Positions 34,465 through 43,720 of a stretch of 64,000 nt of DNA are shown piece after piece; position 1 is the stretch's first letter; every line of letters begins with the position of its first letter. The stretch covers positions 28,948 through 92,947 of the forward strand of contig CAMYMC010000050.1 of assembly GCA_947259365.1 (NCBI GenBank), given 5' to 3'. The DNA comes from an uncultured Acidimicrobiaceae bacterium (GTDB taxonomy: Bacteria; Actinomycetota; Acidimicrobiia; Spongiisociales; UBA5794). Position numbers and translations under genes: made by a program. The notes beneath the pieces are model-generated. The model ran no database searches. It was not told the DNA's origin and saw only the letters and a program-made list of their open reading frames with translations.

Positions 34465-37113
34465 ATGGCCACGGAGATGCGAGACGCTCCCGCTGCGATG
34501 CCGGGGCTGACGAGTGCGCAGGTGCGCGACCGCATCGCCAGGGGCGCCGTCAACACGATCCCGGCCGGCCCGAGCCGGACGACGGCCGAGATCGTGCGGG
34601 CGAACCTCGTCACCCGGTTCAACATCCTGCTCGGCGTCCTCCTCGTCGTGATCCTCGTCGCCGTCCGCGAGCCGCGCGATGCTCTCTTCGGCATCGTTCT
34701 CGTCACCAACGCCGCCATCGGCATCGTCCAGGAGCTGCGTGCCAAGGCGACGCTCGACCGGCTCGCCGTGCTCACCTCGCCCGCCATCCGGGTCGTTCGA
34801 GACGGGGCCCTGCGCGAGATCGCCGTCGACCAGATCGTCGTCGACGACGTCATCGAGCTGCGCTCCGGAGATCAACTCCCGGTCGACGGCACCGTCCTCG
34901 GCGCCCGTGGTCTCGAGATCAACGAATCGCTGCTCACCGGGGAGTCGGATCCCGTCGTGAAACAACCCGGGGACGGTGCGCTCTCCGGGAGCTTCGTGGC
35001 GGCGGGGACGGGAAGGTACCGGGCCGACAGAGTGGGGGCGCACGCATACGCCGCCGCTCTCGCAACCGAGGCGAAGCGCTTCACGCTCGTGCGCTCGGAG
35101 CTCCGCGACGCCATCGACTGGATCCTCGCCGCGATCAGCTGGGCGGTGGGACCGGTCATCATCCTCCTCGTGTTCAGCCAGAGCCGGGCCGGCTTCGAGT
35201 TGCTCGAGAGCCTCCGCTCTGCGGTCGCTGGCGCGGTCGGCATGGTGCCCCAGGGGCTCGTGCTGCTCACGTCGATCGCGTTCGCCGTCGGCGTGATCCG
35301 CCTCGGTAGACGCAACGTCCTCGTCCAGGAGCTGCCGGCGATCGAGGGGCTCGCCCGGGTCGACACCGTGTGCTTCGACAAGACCGGCACCCTCACCGAG
35401 GGCAAGCTCGTCGTTCACAGCGTCGAGCAGCTCGACGACGCGGTCGACCCGGAGCCGGCGCTGGGTGCGCTCGGCGCCGCCGAGACCGACCCCAACGCGA
35501 CGCTCCGGGCCGTCATCGAAGCGTTCCCGGCACCGGCCGGCTGGACGGCCGTCGACTCCGTGCCCTTCTCGTCGGCGCGCAAGTGGTCCGCGACGTCGTT
35601 CGCCGACCGGGGGACGTGGGTCCTCGGTGCGCCCGAGGTCGTGGCCCCCGCCGACAGGGTTGTTGCCGGCACCGCCCAGTCCCACGCTGCCAGGGGCCGC
35701 CGGGTCGTGCTGCTGGCCCGCAGCGAGTTCGGCCTGCAGAAGGACCGGATCCCACGTTCGCTGAACCCGGTCGCCCTCGTCGTGCTCGGTGACCGGGTCC
35801 GGGACGACGCCGCCGACACGTTGCGCTTCTTCGCCGACCAGGGCGTCGCCGCCAAGGTCATCTCCGGGGACCACCCCGATACCGTCGGCGCCATCGCCAG
35901 GGAGGTCGGCGTGCCCGGCTCGCACGAGGTCATCGATGCCAGAGACCTCCCCGACGACCCCGAGCACTTCGCCGACATCGTCGAGCAGGCATCGGTCTTC
36001 GGCAGGGTCACCCCGCACCAGAAACGGGCAATGGTGGGCGCCTTGCAGGGACGCAGCCACGTCGTCGCAATGACCGGAGACGGCGTCAACGACGTCCTCG
36101 CCCTCAAGGACGCCGATATCGGCATCGCAATCGGGACTGGAAGCGCGGCGTCGCGCGCCGTCGCCCAGCTCGTGCTCATCGACGGCAGCTTTGCAACCCT
36201 CCCCGGAGTCGTCGCCGAGGGGCGACGCGTCATCGGCAACATCGAACGGGTGGCGAACCTCTTCGTCACCAAGACGGTCTACGCCATCTTCCTCGCCGTC
36301 GCCATCGGGCTCGCCGCCCGGCCCTTCCCCTTCCTCCCCCGCCACCTCACGCTCGTCGGCATGGTGACGATCGGGATCCCCGCGTTCTTCCTCGCCCTGG
36401 CGCCGACGGCGAGGCGCGCCCGGACCGGCTTCGTCAAACGGGTCCTCAGGTTCGCGATCCCGACCGGTCTCGCCGCCGGTCTCGCCACCTACGGGGCGTA
36501 CGAGCTGGCCATCACCGAGGGGGTGAACCTCGCCGAGGCGCGCACCACCGCCACCCTCGTGCTCGCCGCCCTCGGTCTGTTCGCCCTCGGCATGGTGAAC
36601 CGTCCTTTGGAGGGCTGGAAGAAGACGCTCCTGTGGGCGATGGCCGGGCTCCTGCTCCTCCTGCTCCTGACCTCGCCTTCCCAGGGCTTTTTCGAGCTCG
36701 ACACCCCGCCGATCGTGGTGCTCATGGCCGGCGTCGGCGTCGTCGCCATCACCGGCACCGTCATGGTCGGGACCCTGCGGGCCGTCGGCTGGCTCCGGAA
36801 TGTGCCGGAGTACCTCCGCCGCCATCCGCCCGAGCCCCGACAGACGTGGAACGAGCTGACGACGCGGGTGCGGGCGTGGCTCGACGCCCGAGACGCGAGC
36901 CCCCCCACCGCACCGGCTCTGCCCCCGGACGAGGGCGAGGTTCCGCAGCCGCTCCCCCCACGCCCGGAGCCGGCCCCGACGACATCCTCCGGAGAGGGCC
37001 CGCCGCACGCCGACGAGCCCGCTCCAGCGCCCGGGCTCGTGGAGTGGTTCGACCCGGACGAGGACCCGCTCGCCGACATCGAGCTCTTCGACCCGGAACA
37101 CCAGGAAGACTGA
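34465..37113 (+). CDS. CtpE-type cation P-type ATPase
   Basis: 882 residues. The phosphorylation motif is CFDKTGTLTEG near 312-322; SLLTGESDPV near 158 is the actuator-domain TGES loop; MTGDGVNDVLALKDADIGIA near 536 is the hinge. GMVPQGLVLLTSIAFAVGV near 265 in the fourth membrane helix resembles M. tuberculosis CtpE, reported as a calcium transporter. The C-terminal 100 residues after the last helix are a proline/acid-rich cytosolic tail that CtpE lacks. Divergent from the hypothetical gene. The 1062-codon frame on the other strand is antisense noise. Confidence 0.87.
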   Translation: MATEMRDAPAAMPGLTSAQVRDRIARGAVNTIPAGPSRTTAEIVRANLVTRFNILLGVLLVVILVAVREPRDALFGIVLVTNAAIGIVQELRAKATLDRLAVLTSPAIRVVRDGALREIAVDQIVVDDVIELRSGDQLPVDGTVLGARGLEINESLLTGESDPVVKQPGDGALSGSFVAAGTGRYRADRVGAHAYAAALATEAKRFTLVRSELRDAIDWILAAISWAVGPVIILLVFSQSRAGFELLESLRSAVAGAVGMVPQGLVLLTSIAFAVGVIRLGRRNVLVQELPAIEGLARVDTVCFDKTGTLTEGKLVVHSVEQLDDAVDPEPALGALGAAETDPNATLRAVIEAFPAPAGWTAVDSVPFSSARKWSATSFADRGTWVLGAPEVVAPADRVVAGTAQSHAARGRRVVLLARSEFGLQKDRIPRSLNPVALVVLGDRVRDDAADTLRFFADQGVAAKVISGDHPDTVGAIAREVGVPGSHEVIDARDLPDDPEHFADIVEQASVFGRVTPHQKRAMVGALQGRSHVVAMTGDGVNDVLALKDADIGIAIGTGSAASRAVAQLVLIDGSFATLPGVVAEGRRVIGNIERVANLFVTKTVYAIFLAVAIGLAARPFPFLPRHLTLVGMVTIGIPAFFLALAPTARRARTGFVKRVLRFAIPTGLAAGLATYGAYELAITEGVNLAEARTTATLVLAALGLFALGMVNRPLEGWKKTLLWAMAGLLLLLLLTSPSQGFFELDTPPIVVLMAGVGVVAITGTVMVGTLRAVGWLRNVPEYLRRHPPEPRQTWNELTTRVRAWLDARDASPPTAPALPPDEGEVPQPLPPRPEPAPTTSSGEGPPHADEPAPAPGLVEWFDPDEDPLADIELFDPEHQED

Positions 37114-37123
37114 GCGCGGTCGC

Positions 37124-37129
37124 TAGCCT
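37124..37129 (+). promoter_or_regulatory. -10 hexamer of the NYN-LOTUS gene (leaderless)
   Basis: TAGCCT ends 8 nt before ATG 37138 (5 nt before an in-frame GTG at 37135). Confidence 0.4.
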
Positions 37130-37137
37130 GCAGAGTG

Positions 37138-38175
37138 ATGGAAGAAGAACGCATCGGGCTGTTCATCGACTACGAGAACCTCGCCATCGGCGCTCGGGAG
37201 GATCTCGGCGGCCGCCGGCTGGAATTCAAGCCGATCGCGGACGCCCTCGCTGAGCGGGGCAGGGTCGTCGTCAGGCGCGCCTACGCCGACTGGTCGGCAT
37301 TCGAGCCCGACCGCAAGATGCTCACCCGCAACCACGTCGAGCTCATCGAGATCCCGCAGCGGCTGGGCGCGGTCCGGAAGAACGCGGCCGATATCAAGAT
37401 GGCCGTCGACGCCGTCGAGCTCGCCTTCGAGCGGGACTACGTGACGACGTTCGTCATCTGCACCGGCGACTCCGACTTCACCCCGCTCGTCCACAAACTG
37501 CGCGAGCTCAACAAGCGCGTCATCGGGGTCGGGCTCCGGGCGTCGACCTCGGCCCTGCTGCCGCCGGCATGCGACGAGTTCCTCTTCTACGAGCGTCTCG
37601 ACGGCGTCGACCTCGAAACGCCGCCGAAAGACCGCGACGAGGACCAGGAGCGACGCGCCGCCGACCGGCCGGCCCGGATCGACCCCCACGAGGGGCTCGA
37701 GTCGCTCACACGTCTCGTCACGGGCACCCTCGCCGGCCTGGAGCGTTCGCTCGAGGGCCCGGTGCGTTCGTCGCAGCTGAAGCGCACGCTGCTGCGCAAG
37801 GACGCGACGTTCTCCGAGGCCGACTACGGATTCCGCGCCTTCGGCGAGTTGATGCGGTATCTCGAAGAGCGCAACGTCATCGAGCTGAACCGGGAGAACT
37901 CCGGCGGCGACCCCGTAGTTCAGTTCGCCACCTCGGGCAACGGCGAGACCGAGGCATTCGCCCTCCTCCGGGATGTCGTGGCCGAGCTGCAAAAGGATGG
38001 CGGGACCGCCCTGTCGGGGTTGAAGAACCAGCTGCGGAAGCGCCAAGCCGGCTTCTCCGAGAGACAGTACGGCTACAGCGGCTTCCTCCAGTTCGTCAAG
38101 GCAGCCGACGCGAGGGGCTTCGTCGACCTCGAGTGGTCGAAGGACCTCGACGACTACTTGATCACGGCGTCGTGA
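37138..38175 (+). CDS. NYN-domain ribonuclease-like protein with two OST-HTH/LOTUS domains
   Basis: 345 residues. The N-terminal NYN/LabA (PIN-like) nuclease domain (about 1-165) has IGLFIDYENLAIG with the first aspartate, KNAADIKMAVDAVEL near 80, and FVICTGDSDFTPLVHKL near 108 with the TGDSDF metal-binding block. Two OST-HTH/LOTUS repeats follow (about 185-265 and 270-345; ATFSEADYGFRAFGELM and AGFSERQYGYSGFLQFV). It is probably an RNA-targeting nuclease or adaptor. Actinobacterial relatives with this order exist, but the RNA target is unknown. Confidence 0.88.
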   Translation: MEEERIGLFIDYENLAIGAREDLGGRRLEFKPIADALAERGRVVVRRAYADWSAFEPDRKMLTRNHVELIEIPQRLGAVRKNAADIKMAVDAVELAFERDYVTTFVICTGDSDFTPLVHKLRELNKRVIGVGLRASTSALLPPACDEFLFYERLDGVDLETPPKDRDEDQERRAADRPARIDPHEGLESLTRLVTGTLAGLERSLEGPVRSSQLKRTLLRKDATFSEADYGFRAFGELMRYLEERNVIELNRENSGGDPVVQFATSGNGETEAFALLRDVVAELQKDGGTALSGLKNQLRKRQAGFSERQYGYSGFLQFVKAADARGFVDLEWSKDLDDYLITAS

Positions 38176-38208
38176 GCGCGCCCGCCGGGGCGTGAGCCGT
38201 GGACGTCG

Positions 38209-39087
38209 TCACCCGGCAACAGGGGCGACCTCACCGAGGAACTCGAGAAGCAGACGGTTGACCTCTGCGGGTCGTTCCTGTTGCGTCCAGTGCCCGCAGC
38301 CCGCGACGACGACCGTCCGCAGGTCCGGCACCCAGCGTTCCATTCCCTCGATGAGCGACACCGGGAGCACGGGGTCCCGGTCGGCGGCGATCATGAGCGC
38401 GGGCTGGCGGACGGCCCGACCCGCCATCTCGGCGGTGTCGTCCCAGTTGGCATCGAGGTTGCGGTAGTACGAGACGGCGCCGGCCACCCCGGTGCGGCGG
38501 AAGGCGTCGAGGTAGACGCCGAATTCGTCTTCGGTCATGAACCCGTCCCGGCCCGCCCCGAACGCGTAGAACCCCCGCAGCCAGCCCTCCGGATCGGCTG
38601 CGAACGCAGCTTCCACCGCCCCCGGCTCCTGGAACGCGAGCACGTAGGCGAAGCGGTCGGCGTAACGCTCCCGGACGACGCCGAGGGGAGGGAACCCGGC
38701 GCAGTAGCCGCGGTAGGGGACGTTGAGGCTGGCGAGCGCCGCCACCCGATCCGGAGCCGTGAGCGCAGCCGTCCAGGCGACGGTGGAACCCCAGTCGTGA
38801 CCAACGATCACGGGTCTGCGGAGCTCGAGGACGTCGCACAGCCCGATGAGGTCGCCAACGAGCGCCGCGAGCCGGTATGCCGGGATCTCCGGCGGACACG
38901 ACGACCCGCCGTAGCCTCGCTGGTCGTAGGCGACGGCGCGATAGCCGGCGGCCTCCAGCGCCGGAAGCTGACGGCGCCAGGAGAACGCGAGTTCCGGGAA
39001 CCCGTGGATGAGGACGACGGGCGGGCCAGAGCCGGACTCGGTCACCGCGAGCTCGACGTCGCCGACCGACACGGTGAACCGCCCCAC
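38209..39087 (-). CDS. Epoxide-hydrolase-like alpha/beta hydrolase
   Basis: 292 residues. HGFPELAFSWRRQLPAL near 25 (oxyanion HG-F-P), nucleophile elbow VGHDWGSTVAW near 99-109 with Asp as nucleophile, as in epoxide hydrolases and haloalkane dehalogenases, and the C-terminal His in GCGHWTQQERP near 270. The GTG at 39087 has AAGGAGGTG directly upstream, which fixes the start. Substrate unknown. Confidence 0.88.
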   Translation of the reverse strand: MGRFTVSVGDVELAVTESGSGPPVVLIHGFPELAFSWRRQLPALEAAGYRAVAYDQRGYGGSSCPPEIPAYRLAALVGDLIGLCDVLELRRPVIVGHDWGSTVAWTAALTAPDRVAALASLNVPYRGYCAGFPPLGVVRERYADRFAYVLAFQEPGAVEAAFAADPEGWLRGFYAFGAGRDGFMTEDEFGVYLDAFRRTGVAGAVSYYRNLDANWDDTAEMAGRAVRQPALMIAADRDPVLPVSLIEGMERWVPDLRTVVVAGCGHWTQQERPAEVNRLLLEFLGEVAPVAG

Positions 39088-39190
39088 GACACCTCCTTGC
39101 CGCACCAGCGTACGAGGTGAGGAGGGCAAACACTGTCCAGAACCCGACCGTCCCAACCTCGCTACGACGGCGCTCGCGTTGGGGCACCCG

Positions 39191-39823
39191 ATGGCACGTG
39201 AGTCCCAGACGAAGGCGCGCGCCCGCAGGCGGGCTGAACTCGAACGGCAACGTCGCGAGAAGGCGCGGCGCCGGGTGATCCGCAACTCGGTCCTCGCCGG
39301 GCTCGCCGGGGTCGCCGCCATTGCCCTCGTCATCGTGGTCTGGCCGTCACCCGACCCCGTAGCCGCTGCGGCGGACGCGGCCTCGAACACGAGCGCCGAG
39401 GCCTGGGACCTCCCCCGGCTCGACGGTCCCGGCAGGGTCCGCCTCGCCGACTTCGCCGGAGACCCGACCGTGGCCGTGTTCTTCGCGAACTGGTGCGAGA
39501 TCTGCGAGGAGGAGGTTCCCGAGCTGCTCGCGCTGTCCCGGGTCCTCGGCGACGAGGTCGACTTCGTCGGCATCAACATGATGGACAACGCCCGCGGCCT
39601 GCCCGACGCGCGACGATGGGGAATCGCCGGAGAGTGGCCGCTCGCCCGCGACATCGGCAACGGCAACAACAGCGCACTCGCCTCGCTGACGTTCGGCGCC
39701 AGGGGAAGCCCGCTCCATGTGATCTACGACGGGGACGGGCGGGTGCTGACCGTGCGCAACGGCTACATGGGGCCGGGAGACATCGTCGCCTTCCTGACCG
39801 ACGCCGGCCTGCTCGACGCCTGA
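39191..39823 (+). CDS. Membrane-anchored TlpA/thioredoxin-like protein
   Basis: 210 residues. A very basic cytosolic N-terminus (RARRRAELERQRREKARRR) precedes one membrane segment (about 33-50). The outer thioredoxin fold has FFANWCEICEEEVPELL near 98-113 with CxxC and ARGSPLHVIYDGDG near 175. Likely an extracytoplasmic thiol oxidoreductase, for example for cytochrome c or secreted protein folding. Confidence 0.82.
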   Translation: MARESQTKARARRRAELERQRREKARRRVIRNSVLAGLAGVAAIALVIVVWPSPDPVAAAADAASNTSAEAWDLPRLDGPGRVRLADFAGDPTVAVFFANWCEICEEEVPELLALSRVLGDEVDFVGINMMDNARGLPDARRWGIAGEWPLARDIGNGNNSALASLTFGARGSPLHVIYDGDGRVLTVRNGYMGPGDIVAFLTDAGLLDA

Positions 39824-39864
39824 CGGCCGACGTCGCGCCGTCCTCACCCGCCGGACCCGGGCTG

Positions 39865-39870
39865 TAGCCT
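39865..39870 (+). promoter_or_regulatory. -10 hexamer of the GNAT gene (leaderless, extended TG)
   Basis: TGTAGCCT ends 7 nt before the GTG at 39878. The upstream TG makes an extended -10. Confidence 0.5.
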
Positions 39871-39877
39871 CCCCGCC

Positions 39878-40447
39878 GTGGAGCTCGAGACCCATCCCGC
39901 CACCGCGGAGCGGTGGGGAGACCTCGCCGCCCTCTTCGGCCCGAGTGGGGCCTACGCCGGCTGCTGGTGCATGTGGAACCGCCAGACCTCGCGCGAGTAC
40001 GAGGCCGAGCGGGGGGAGCCGAACCGCATCGCCCTCGAGCGCCTCGTGACTGCCGGCGAGGTCCCCGGGTTGCTCGGCTACCGAGACGACGCGGTGGTGG
40101 GGTGGGTGTCGCTCGGACCGCGGGAGGTCTTCGGCAGGCTGGCCCGCTCACCCGTCACGAAGCCGGTCGACGACACCCCCGTGTGGTCCATCACGTGCTT
40201 CGTCGTCGACCGGCGCCATCGCGGAGCCGGAGTGGCCGCTGCGCTACTCGATGCCGCGGTGGCCTATGCGGCCGGGGCGGGGGCAACGGCGGTCGAGGGC
40301 TACCCCGTGGAGCCGCGCACCGGCGAGATCCCGCCCATCCACGCCTGGATGGGGCTCGCGTCGATGTTCCGCAACGCCGGCTTCGTGGAGATCGCGCGCC
40401 GCTCCGAGACCCGCCCGGTCATGCGCAAGGTGCTCGCCGGGGCCTAG
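39878..40447 (+). CDS. GNAT family N-acetyltransferase
   Basis: 189 residues. The acetyl-CoA-binding turn is ITCFVVDRRHRGAGVAAALL near 105-124 (R-x-x-G-x-G/A), with GWVSLGPREVFGRL near 76. A tryptophan/cysteine-rich start (GAYAGCWCMWNRQ near 27-39) is typical of one actinobacterial GNAT group. Substrate unknown. Its stop overlaps the stop region of the convergent Ig-like gene. Confidence 0.83.
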   Translation: MELETHPATAERWGDLAALFGPSGAYAGCWCMWNRQTSREYEAERGEPNRIALERLVTAGEVPGLLGYRDDAVVGWVSLGPREVFGRLARSPVTKPVDDTPVWSITCFVVDRRHRGAGVAAALLDAAVAYAAGAGATAVEGYPVEPRTGEIPPIHAWMGLASMFRNAGFVEIARRSETRPVMRKVLAGA

Positions 40448-41403
40448 ACGCCGACGAGGGAGACGAACTCGAACTTCTTCGAGCCGCCCATCCCGTCCTT
40501 CACCGTCACCAGGAACACCTTCTCCGGCGGTGCATCGGGGAAGAAGACCTGCAGCTCCCACGATCCCTCTGCATCCACCGTCGTCGTCCCCCCGCCGTAC
40601 TCGGAGGTGATCGTGATCGTCGCCTCCGGAGCCGCGGTGCCGTAGTAGATGTCGTACGGCGGGTCGAAGGCGCACGACCCGTAGGTCGCGTGGGCGGAGA
40701 ACGTACTCGGAGGAGGCTCCTCCGGTGGGGGCTTCTCGGGCGGAGGCGGCGGGTCGTAATAGACGGTGGTCTGCGCCGTGGCCTCGTTGCCGGCCGCGTC
40801 GGTTGCGGTGAACGAGGCCCCGTTGCCGCCCGGTGACAGGACGAGGACGATCGACCAGTGCCCGGCTGCGTCGACATCGGCCGCGTAGCGGCCTGCGGTC
40901 ACCGCGGCACCCGGTTCGGTCGTGCCCTCGAAGCGGATCGTCTTCTCCTCGAAGCGAGCACCGTCCTCCGGCGAGGTGATGGAGATGAACGGCGGCTCGG
41001 TGTCGACCGGCTCCGTCTCCTCGACCTCGCCTCCACCCGGGCCGGTGACAACCGGAGGGACGGGGACGGGATCGGACTCGGGCGGCGTCACCGGAATCGG
41101 GATGGTCGGCACTTCGGGATCGTCGACTTCGACCACCGGGGCGACCTCTTCGGTGACGACGGTCGTCGGCGGCGGCTGGGGGACCATCGTGTCGGCGACA
41201 TCCGGCTCGTCGGTGGCGACCCGGAGCCACGCCCCGACGAGGACGGCAACGACCACGACGGCGACGGCGCCGGCGAAGTTGAGGCTCCGCTGCCATGCGG
41301 CGCGCCGGGTGATCCCCCCGAGCGTCACGGCCGGAGTGAACTCGGCGACGCTGGTGTGGATGGCGGCTGCAGCGCGGTGGGCGCGGGCGTCGAGGGTCGT
41401 CAT
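40444..41403 (-). CDS. Membrane protein with Ig-like outer domains, ECF partner
   Basis: 319 residues. About 40 cytosolic residues, one membrane segment (about 44-62), a proline/acid-rich linker (about 70-140) and bacterial Ig-like repeats (FISITSPEDGARFEEKTIRFEG near 138; ATITITSEYGGGTTTVDAEGSWEL near 255). The start ATG overlaps the ECF sigma stop (ATGA), so it is the translationally coupled partner and plausibly an anti-sigma-like regulator, although the cytosolic part lacks a clear zinc-binding anti-sigma HxxxCxxC motif. Confidence 0.7.
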   Translation of the reverse strand: MTTLDARAHRAAAAIHTSVAEFTPAVTLGGITRRAAWQRSLNFAGAVAVVVVAVLVGAWLRVATDEPDVADTMVPQPPPTTVVTEEVAPVVEVDDPEVPTIPIPVTPPESDPVPVPPVVTGPGGGEVEETEPVDTEPPFISITSPEDGARFEEKTIRFEGTTEPGAAVTAGRYAADVDAAGHWSIVLVLSPGGNGASFTATDAAGNEATAQTTVYYDPPPPPEKPPPEEPPPSTFSAHATYGSCAFDPPYDIYYGTAAPEATITITSEYGGGTTTVDAEGSWELQVFFPDAPPEKVFLVTVKDGMGGSKKFEFVSLVGV

Positions 41404-41993
41404 GACGTGCCTCCCAACTCGAGGCCCAGACGCTCGGCGAGTCGGGCCCGTCCCTTGTGCAGGTGAACCTTGACCGTGTTCGCGGCGCAGTCGAGAACCT
41501 CGGCGATGTCCGCAACCGACCGGTCCTCGAGATAGTGGAGGGCGATCACCTGCGCCTGGCGCTTCGGCAGCGCCCGCACGTGTCGCCAAAACTCCTCGTC
41601 CTCGGCGGGGAGCGCCGGCAGGTAGGCCTCGGTGCCGCGCATCTTCGCGAGCGCCTTCGCCTCGCGCATCTTCCTCCTGAAGAGCGAGACCGACATGTTG
41701 GCGACGACGCGCCGGACCCACGCCTGGGGCTTGTCGTAGGACCCGACCTTGTCCCACTGCCGGTGGGCGGCGAGGAACGCCTCCTGGGCGAGGTCCTCGG
41801 CGGCCGCCCGACTTCCCGATAGCGCATAGGCAAGGCCGATCACCGACTTCAACTCCTGCTGGTAGAAGCTCTCGAAGGATGCGACGGCGCGGACCGGGGC
41901 AGGCGAGCGAACACGCTCGGCCTCGGCGGCCGGCACGTCGCTGCGTGCTCTCGATCGCGATCGTACGGTCACTGTCACCCAGTCACTCGCCAC
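41400..41993 (-). CDS. ECF sigma factor (SigE/SigM-like group)
   Basis: 197 residues. Region 2 is AYALSGSRAAAEDLAQEAFLAAHRQWDKV near 56-84 (AEDLAQEAF), with WVRRVVANMSVSLFRRK near 92; region 4 is ALPKRQAQVIALHYLEDRSVADIAEVLDC near 140 and the HTH NTVKVHLHKGRARLAE near 172. The frame opens at GTG 41993; an internal start cannot be excluded since the first 35 residues are poorly conserved-looking. It is coupled to the Ig-like membrane protein. Confidence 0.88.
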   Translation of the reverse strand: MASDWVTVTVRSRSRARSDVPAAEAERVRSPAPVRAVASFESFYQQELKSVIGLAYALSGSRAAAEDLAQEAFLAAHRQWDKVGSYDKPQAWVRRVVANMSVSLFRRKMREAKALAKMRGTEAYLPALPAEDEEFWRHVRALPKRQAQVIALHYLEDRSVADIAEVLDCAANTVKVHLHKGRARLAERLGLELGGTS

Positions 41994-42141
41994 AGGGCCC
42001 CGGGGGGTTTACCCGTATATCGATTCGATCCGGGTTGATGCTTGAGCGCGAAGCGCGCATACCCGGGCTCTCGATTCACGGGAACGGCCGCCGGCGGTAG
42101 TCTCGCCGCACCTGAACACCGACGGCGAAGAGGTACCGGAG

Positions 42142-43641
42142 ATGGCAGACGAGGACGCCACACAGGACGGGCGGACAAAGGACATGGAGGCCCCCGAGCC
42201 GCCGGCTCACCACGACGAAGCGTTTGCCGAGACAACCCATGAGGTCGTCATCAACGGGACCGCGGTGCGCTACCAGGCGACCGCAGGCCGCATGATCCTC
42301 AAAGAGGAGGAGGGCAAGAAGCAGGCCTCGTTCTTCTTCGTCTCCTACGCCCGAGCCGACACCACCGACGTCTCAACCCGGCCGATCGTGTTCGCGTTCA
42401 ACGGAGGGCCGGGGTCGTCGTCGGTGTGGCTCCACCTCGGCGTGCTCGGCCCGCGGCGGGTCCTCCTCAACGACGAGGGCCTCCCCCATCCGCCGCCCGG
42501 GACCCTCGTCGACAACGAACACTCGATCCTCGACGTCGCGGATCTCGTCTTCGTCGACCCGGTGTCCACCGGCTACAGCCGCGCCATTCCCGAAGAGGAC
42601 GCAAAGAAGTACCACCACTTCACCCGGGACATCGAGTCCGTCAGCGAGTTCATCCGGCTCTATCTCGGCAGGTTCGGCCGGTGGCGGTCACCCAAGTTCC
42701 TCGCCGGCGAGTCGTACGGTACGACCCGCTGCGCCGGTGTCGCCGGGCATCTGTTCGATCGGCACGGCATGACCTTCAACGGTCTACTCCTCGTCTCGGC
42801 CGTCCTCAACTTCCAGACGGCCGGGTTCGACCCGGACACGAAGACGTTCCGCAGGGGCAACGACCTCCCCTACGTCCTGTTCCTCCCCACCTACGCCGCA
42901 ACGGCGTGGCACCACGGCAAGCTCAACGATCACTACCAGGCGATGAGCCTCACCGAGCTGCTCCACGAGGTCGAGGAGTGGGCGGCACGCGACTACGCCC
43001 TCGCCCTCCTCGAGGGCACCGCGCTCGAATCCCAGACTCGGTCCCAGATCGCCAATCGGCTCGCCCTCTACACGGGTCTCGACGCCGACTACATCCATCG
43101 CAGCGACCTGCGGATAGAGATCCTCCGGTTCTGCAAGGAGCTCCTTCGTGAGGAGCGCCTCACCGTCGGCCGGCTCGATTCCCGCTACACAGGCGTCGAC
43201 CGGTTCGGCACCGGTGAAGCGATCGAGAACGACCCGAGCCTCGACGCCCTCATGGGCTCCTACACCGCCACCCTGAACGACTACGTGCGCCGGGAGCTCG
43301 AGTACGAGAGCGACCTGCCGTACGAGATCCTCACCTCCCGGGTCCAGCCCTGGAACTACGAGGACTTCAAGAATGCGTATGTCGACGTCTCCGAGACGCT
43401 CCGGGCGACGATGGCGCGAAACCGGTTCCTCGAGGTCTTCGTCGCAAGCGGTTACTTCGACCTGGCGACCCCGCATTTCGCCACCCAGTACACCCTCAAC
43501 CACATGGGGCTGACGAAGCACCAGCACGAGAACGTCACGGTGCGGTACTACGACGCGGGCCACATGATGTACGTCCACCAGCCGTCGCTGAGTGCGCTCG
43601 CGAGCGATATGCGGGCCTTCATCGCCGCTGCGACGGGCTGA
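42142..43641 (+). CDS. S10 serine carboxypeptidase-like protein
   Basis: 499 residues, cytosolic-looking (no signal peptide). S10 motifs: FNGGPGSSSVWLHLG near 90 (oxyanion hole), the nucleophile LAGESYGTTR near 187-196, Asp in GYFDLATPHF near 440, and His in YDAGHMMYVH near 472. ATG at 42142 has GGAG 5 nt upstream. S10 enzymes are better known from fungi and plants; bacterial cytosolic ones are scattered. Substrate unknown. Confidence 0.88.
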   Translation: MADEDATQDGRTKDMEAPEPPAHHDEAFAETTHEVVINGTAVRYQATAGRMILKEEEGKKQASFFFVSYARADTTDVSTRPIVFAFNGGPGSSSVWLHLGVLGPRRVLLNDEGLPHPPPGTLVDNEHSILDVADLVFVDPVSTGYSRAIPEEDAKKYHHFTRDIESVSEFIRLYLGRFGRWRSPKFLAGESYGTTRCAGVAGHLFDRHGMTFNGLLLVSAVLNFQTAGFDPDTKTFRRGNDLPYVLFLPTYAATAWHHGKLNDHYQAMSLTELLHEVEEWAARDYALALLEGTALESQTRSQIANRLALYTGLDADYIHRSDLRIEILRFCKELLREERLTVGRLDSRYTGVDRFGTGEAIENDPSLDALMGSYTATLNDYVRRELEYESDLPYEILTSRVQPWNYEDFKNAYVDVSETLRATMARNRFLEVFVASGYFDLATPHFATQYTLNHMGLTKHQHENVTVRYYDAGHMMYVHQPSLSALASDMRAFIAAATG

Positions 43642-43649
43642 TTTCAGGT

Positions 43650-43665
43650 AGGGCCAACCGGCCCT
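43650..43665 (+). terminator. Short GC hairpin after the S10 gene
   Basis: AGGGCC-AACC-GGCCCT, 8 nt after the stop codon at 43641, followed by one further T. A weak candidate terminator. Confidence 0.35.
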
Positions 43666-43720
43666 TGCCAAGGCTCGCGCTCGGGGACGAGAATCCCGGG
43701 TCACCCGGCGAAGGAGAAGT

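Noticed and set aside
33913..37101. 1062-codon open frame on the minus strand across the CtpE-like gene
   Set aside because: It is antisense to a well-conserved P-type ATPase, and its sequence is Asp/Glu/Gly/Arg-rich as expected for GC-rich shadow frames. Only its last 130 codons (33913-34305) are a gene.
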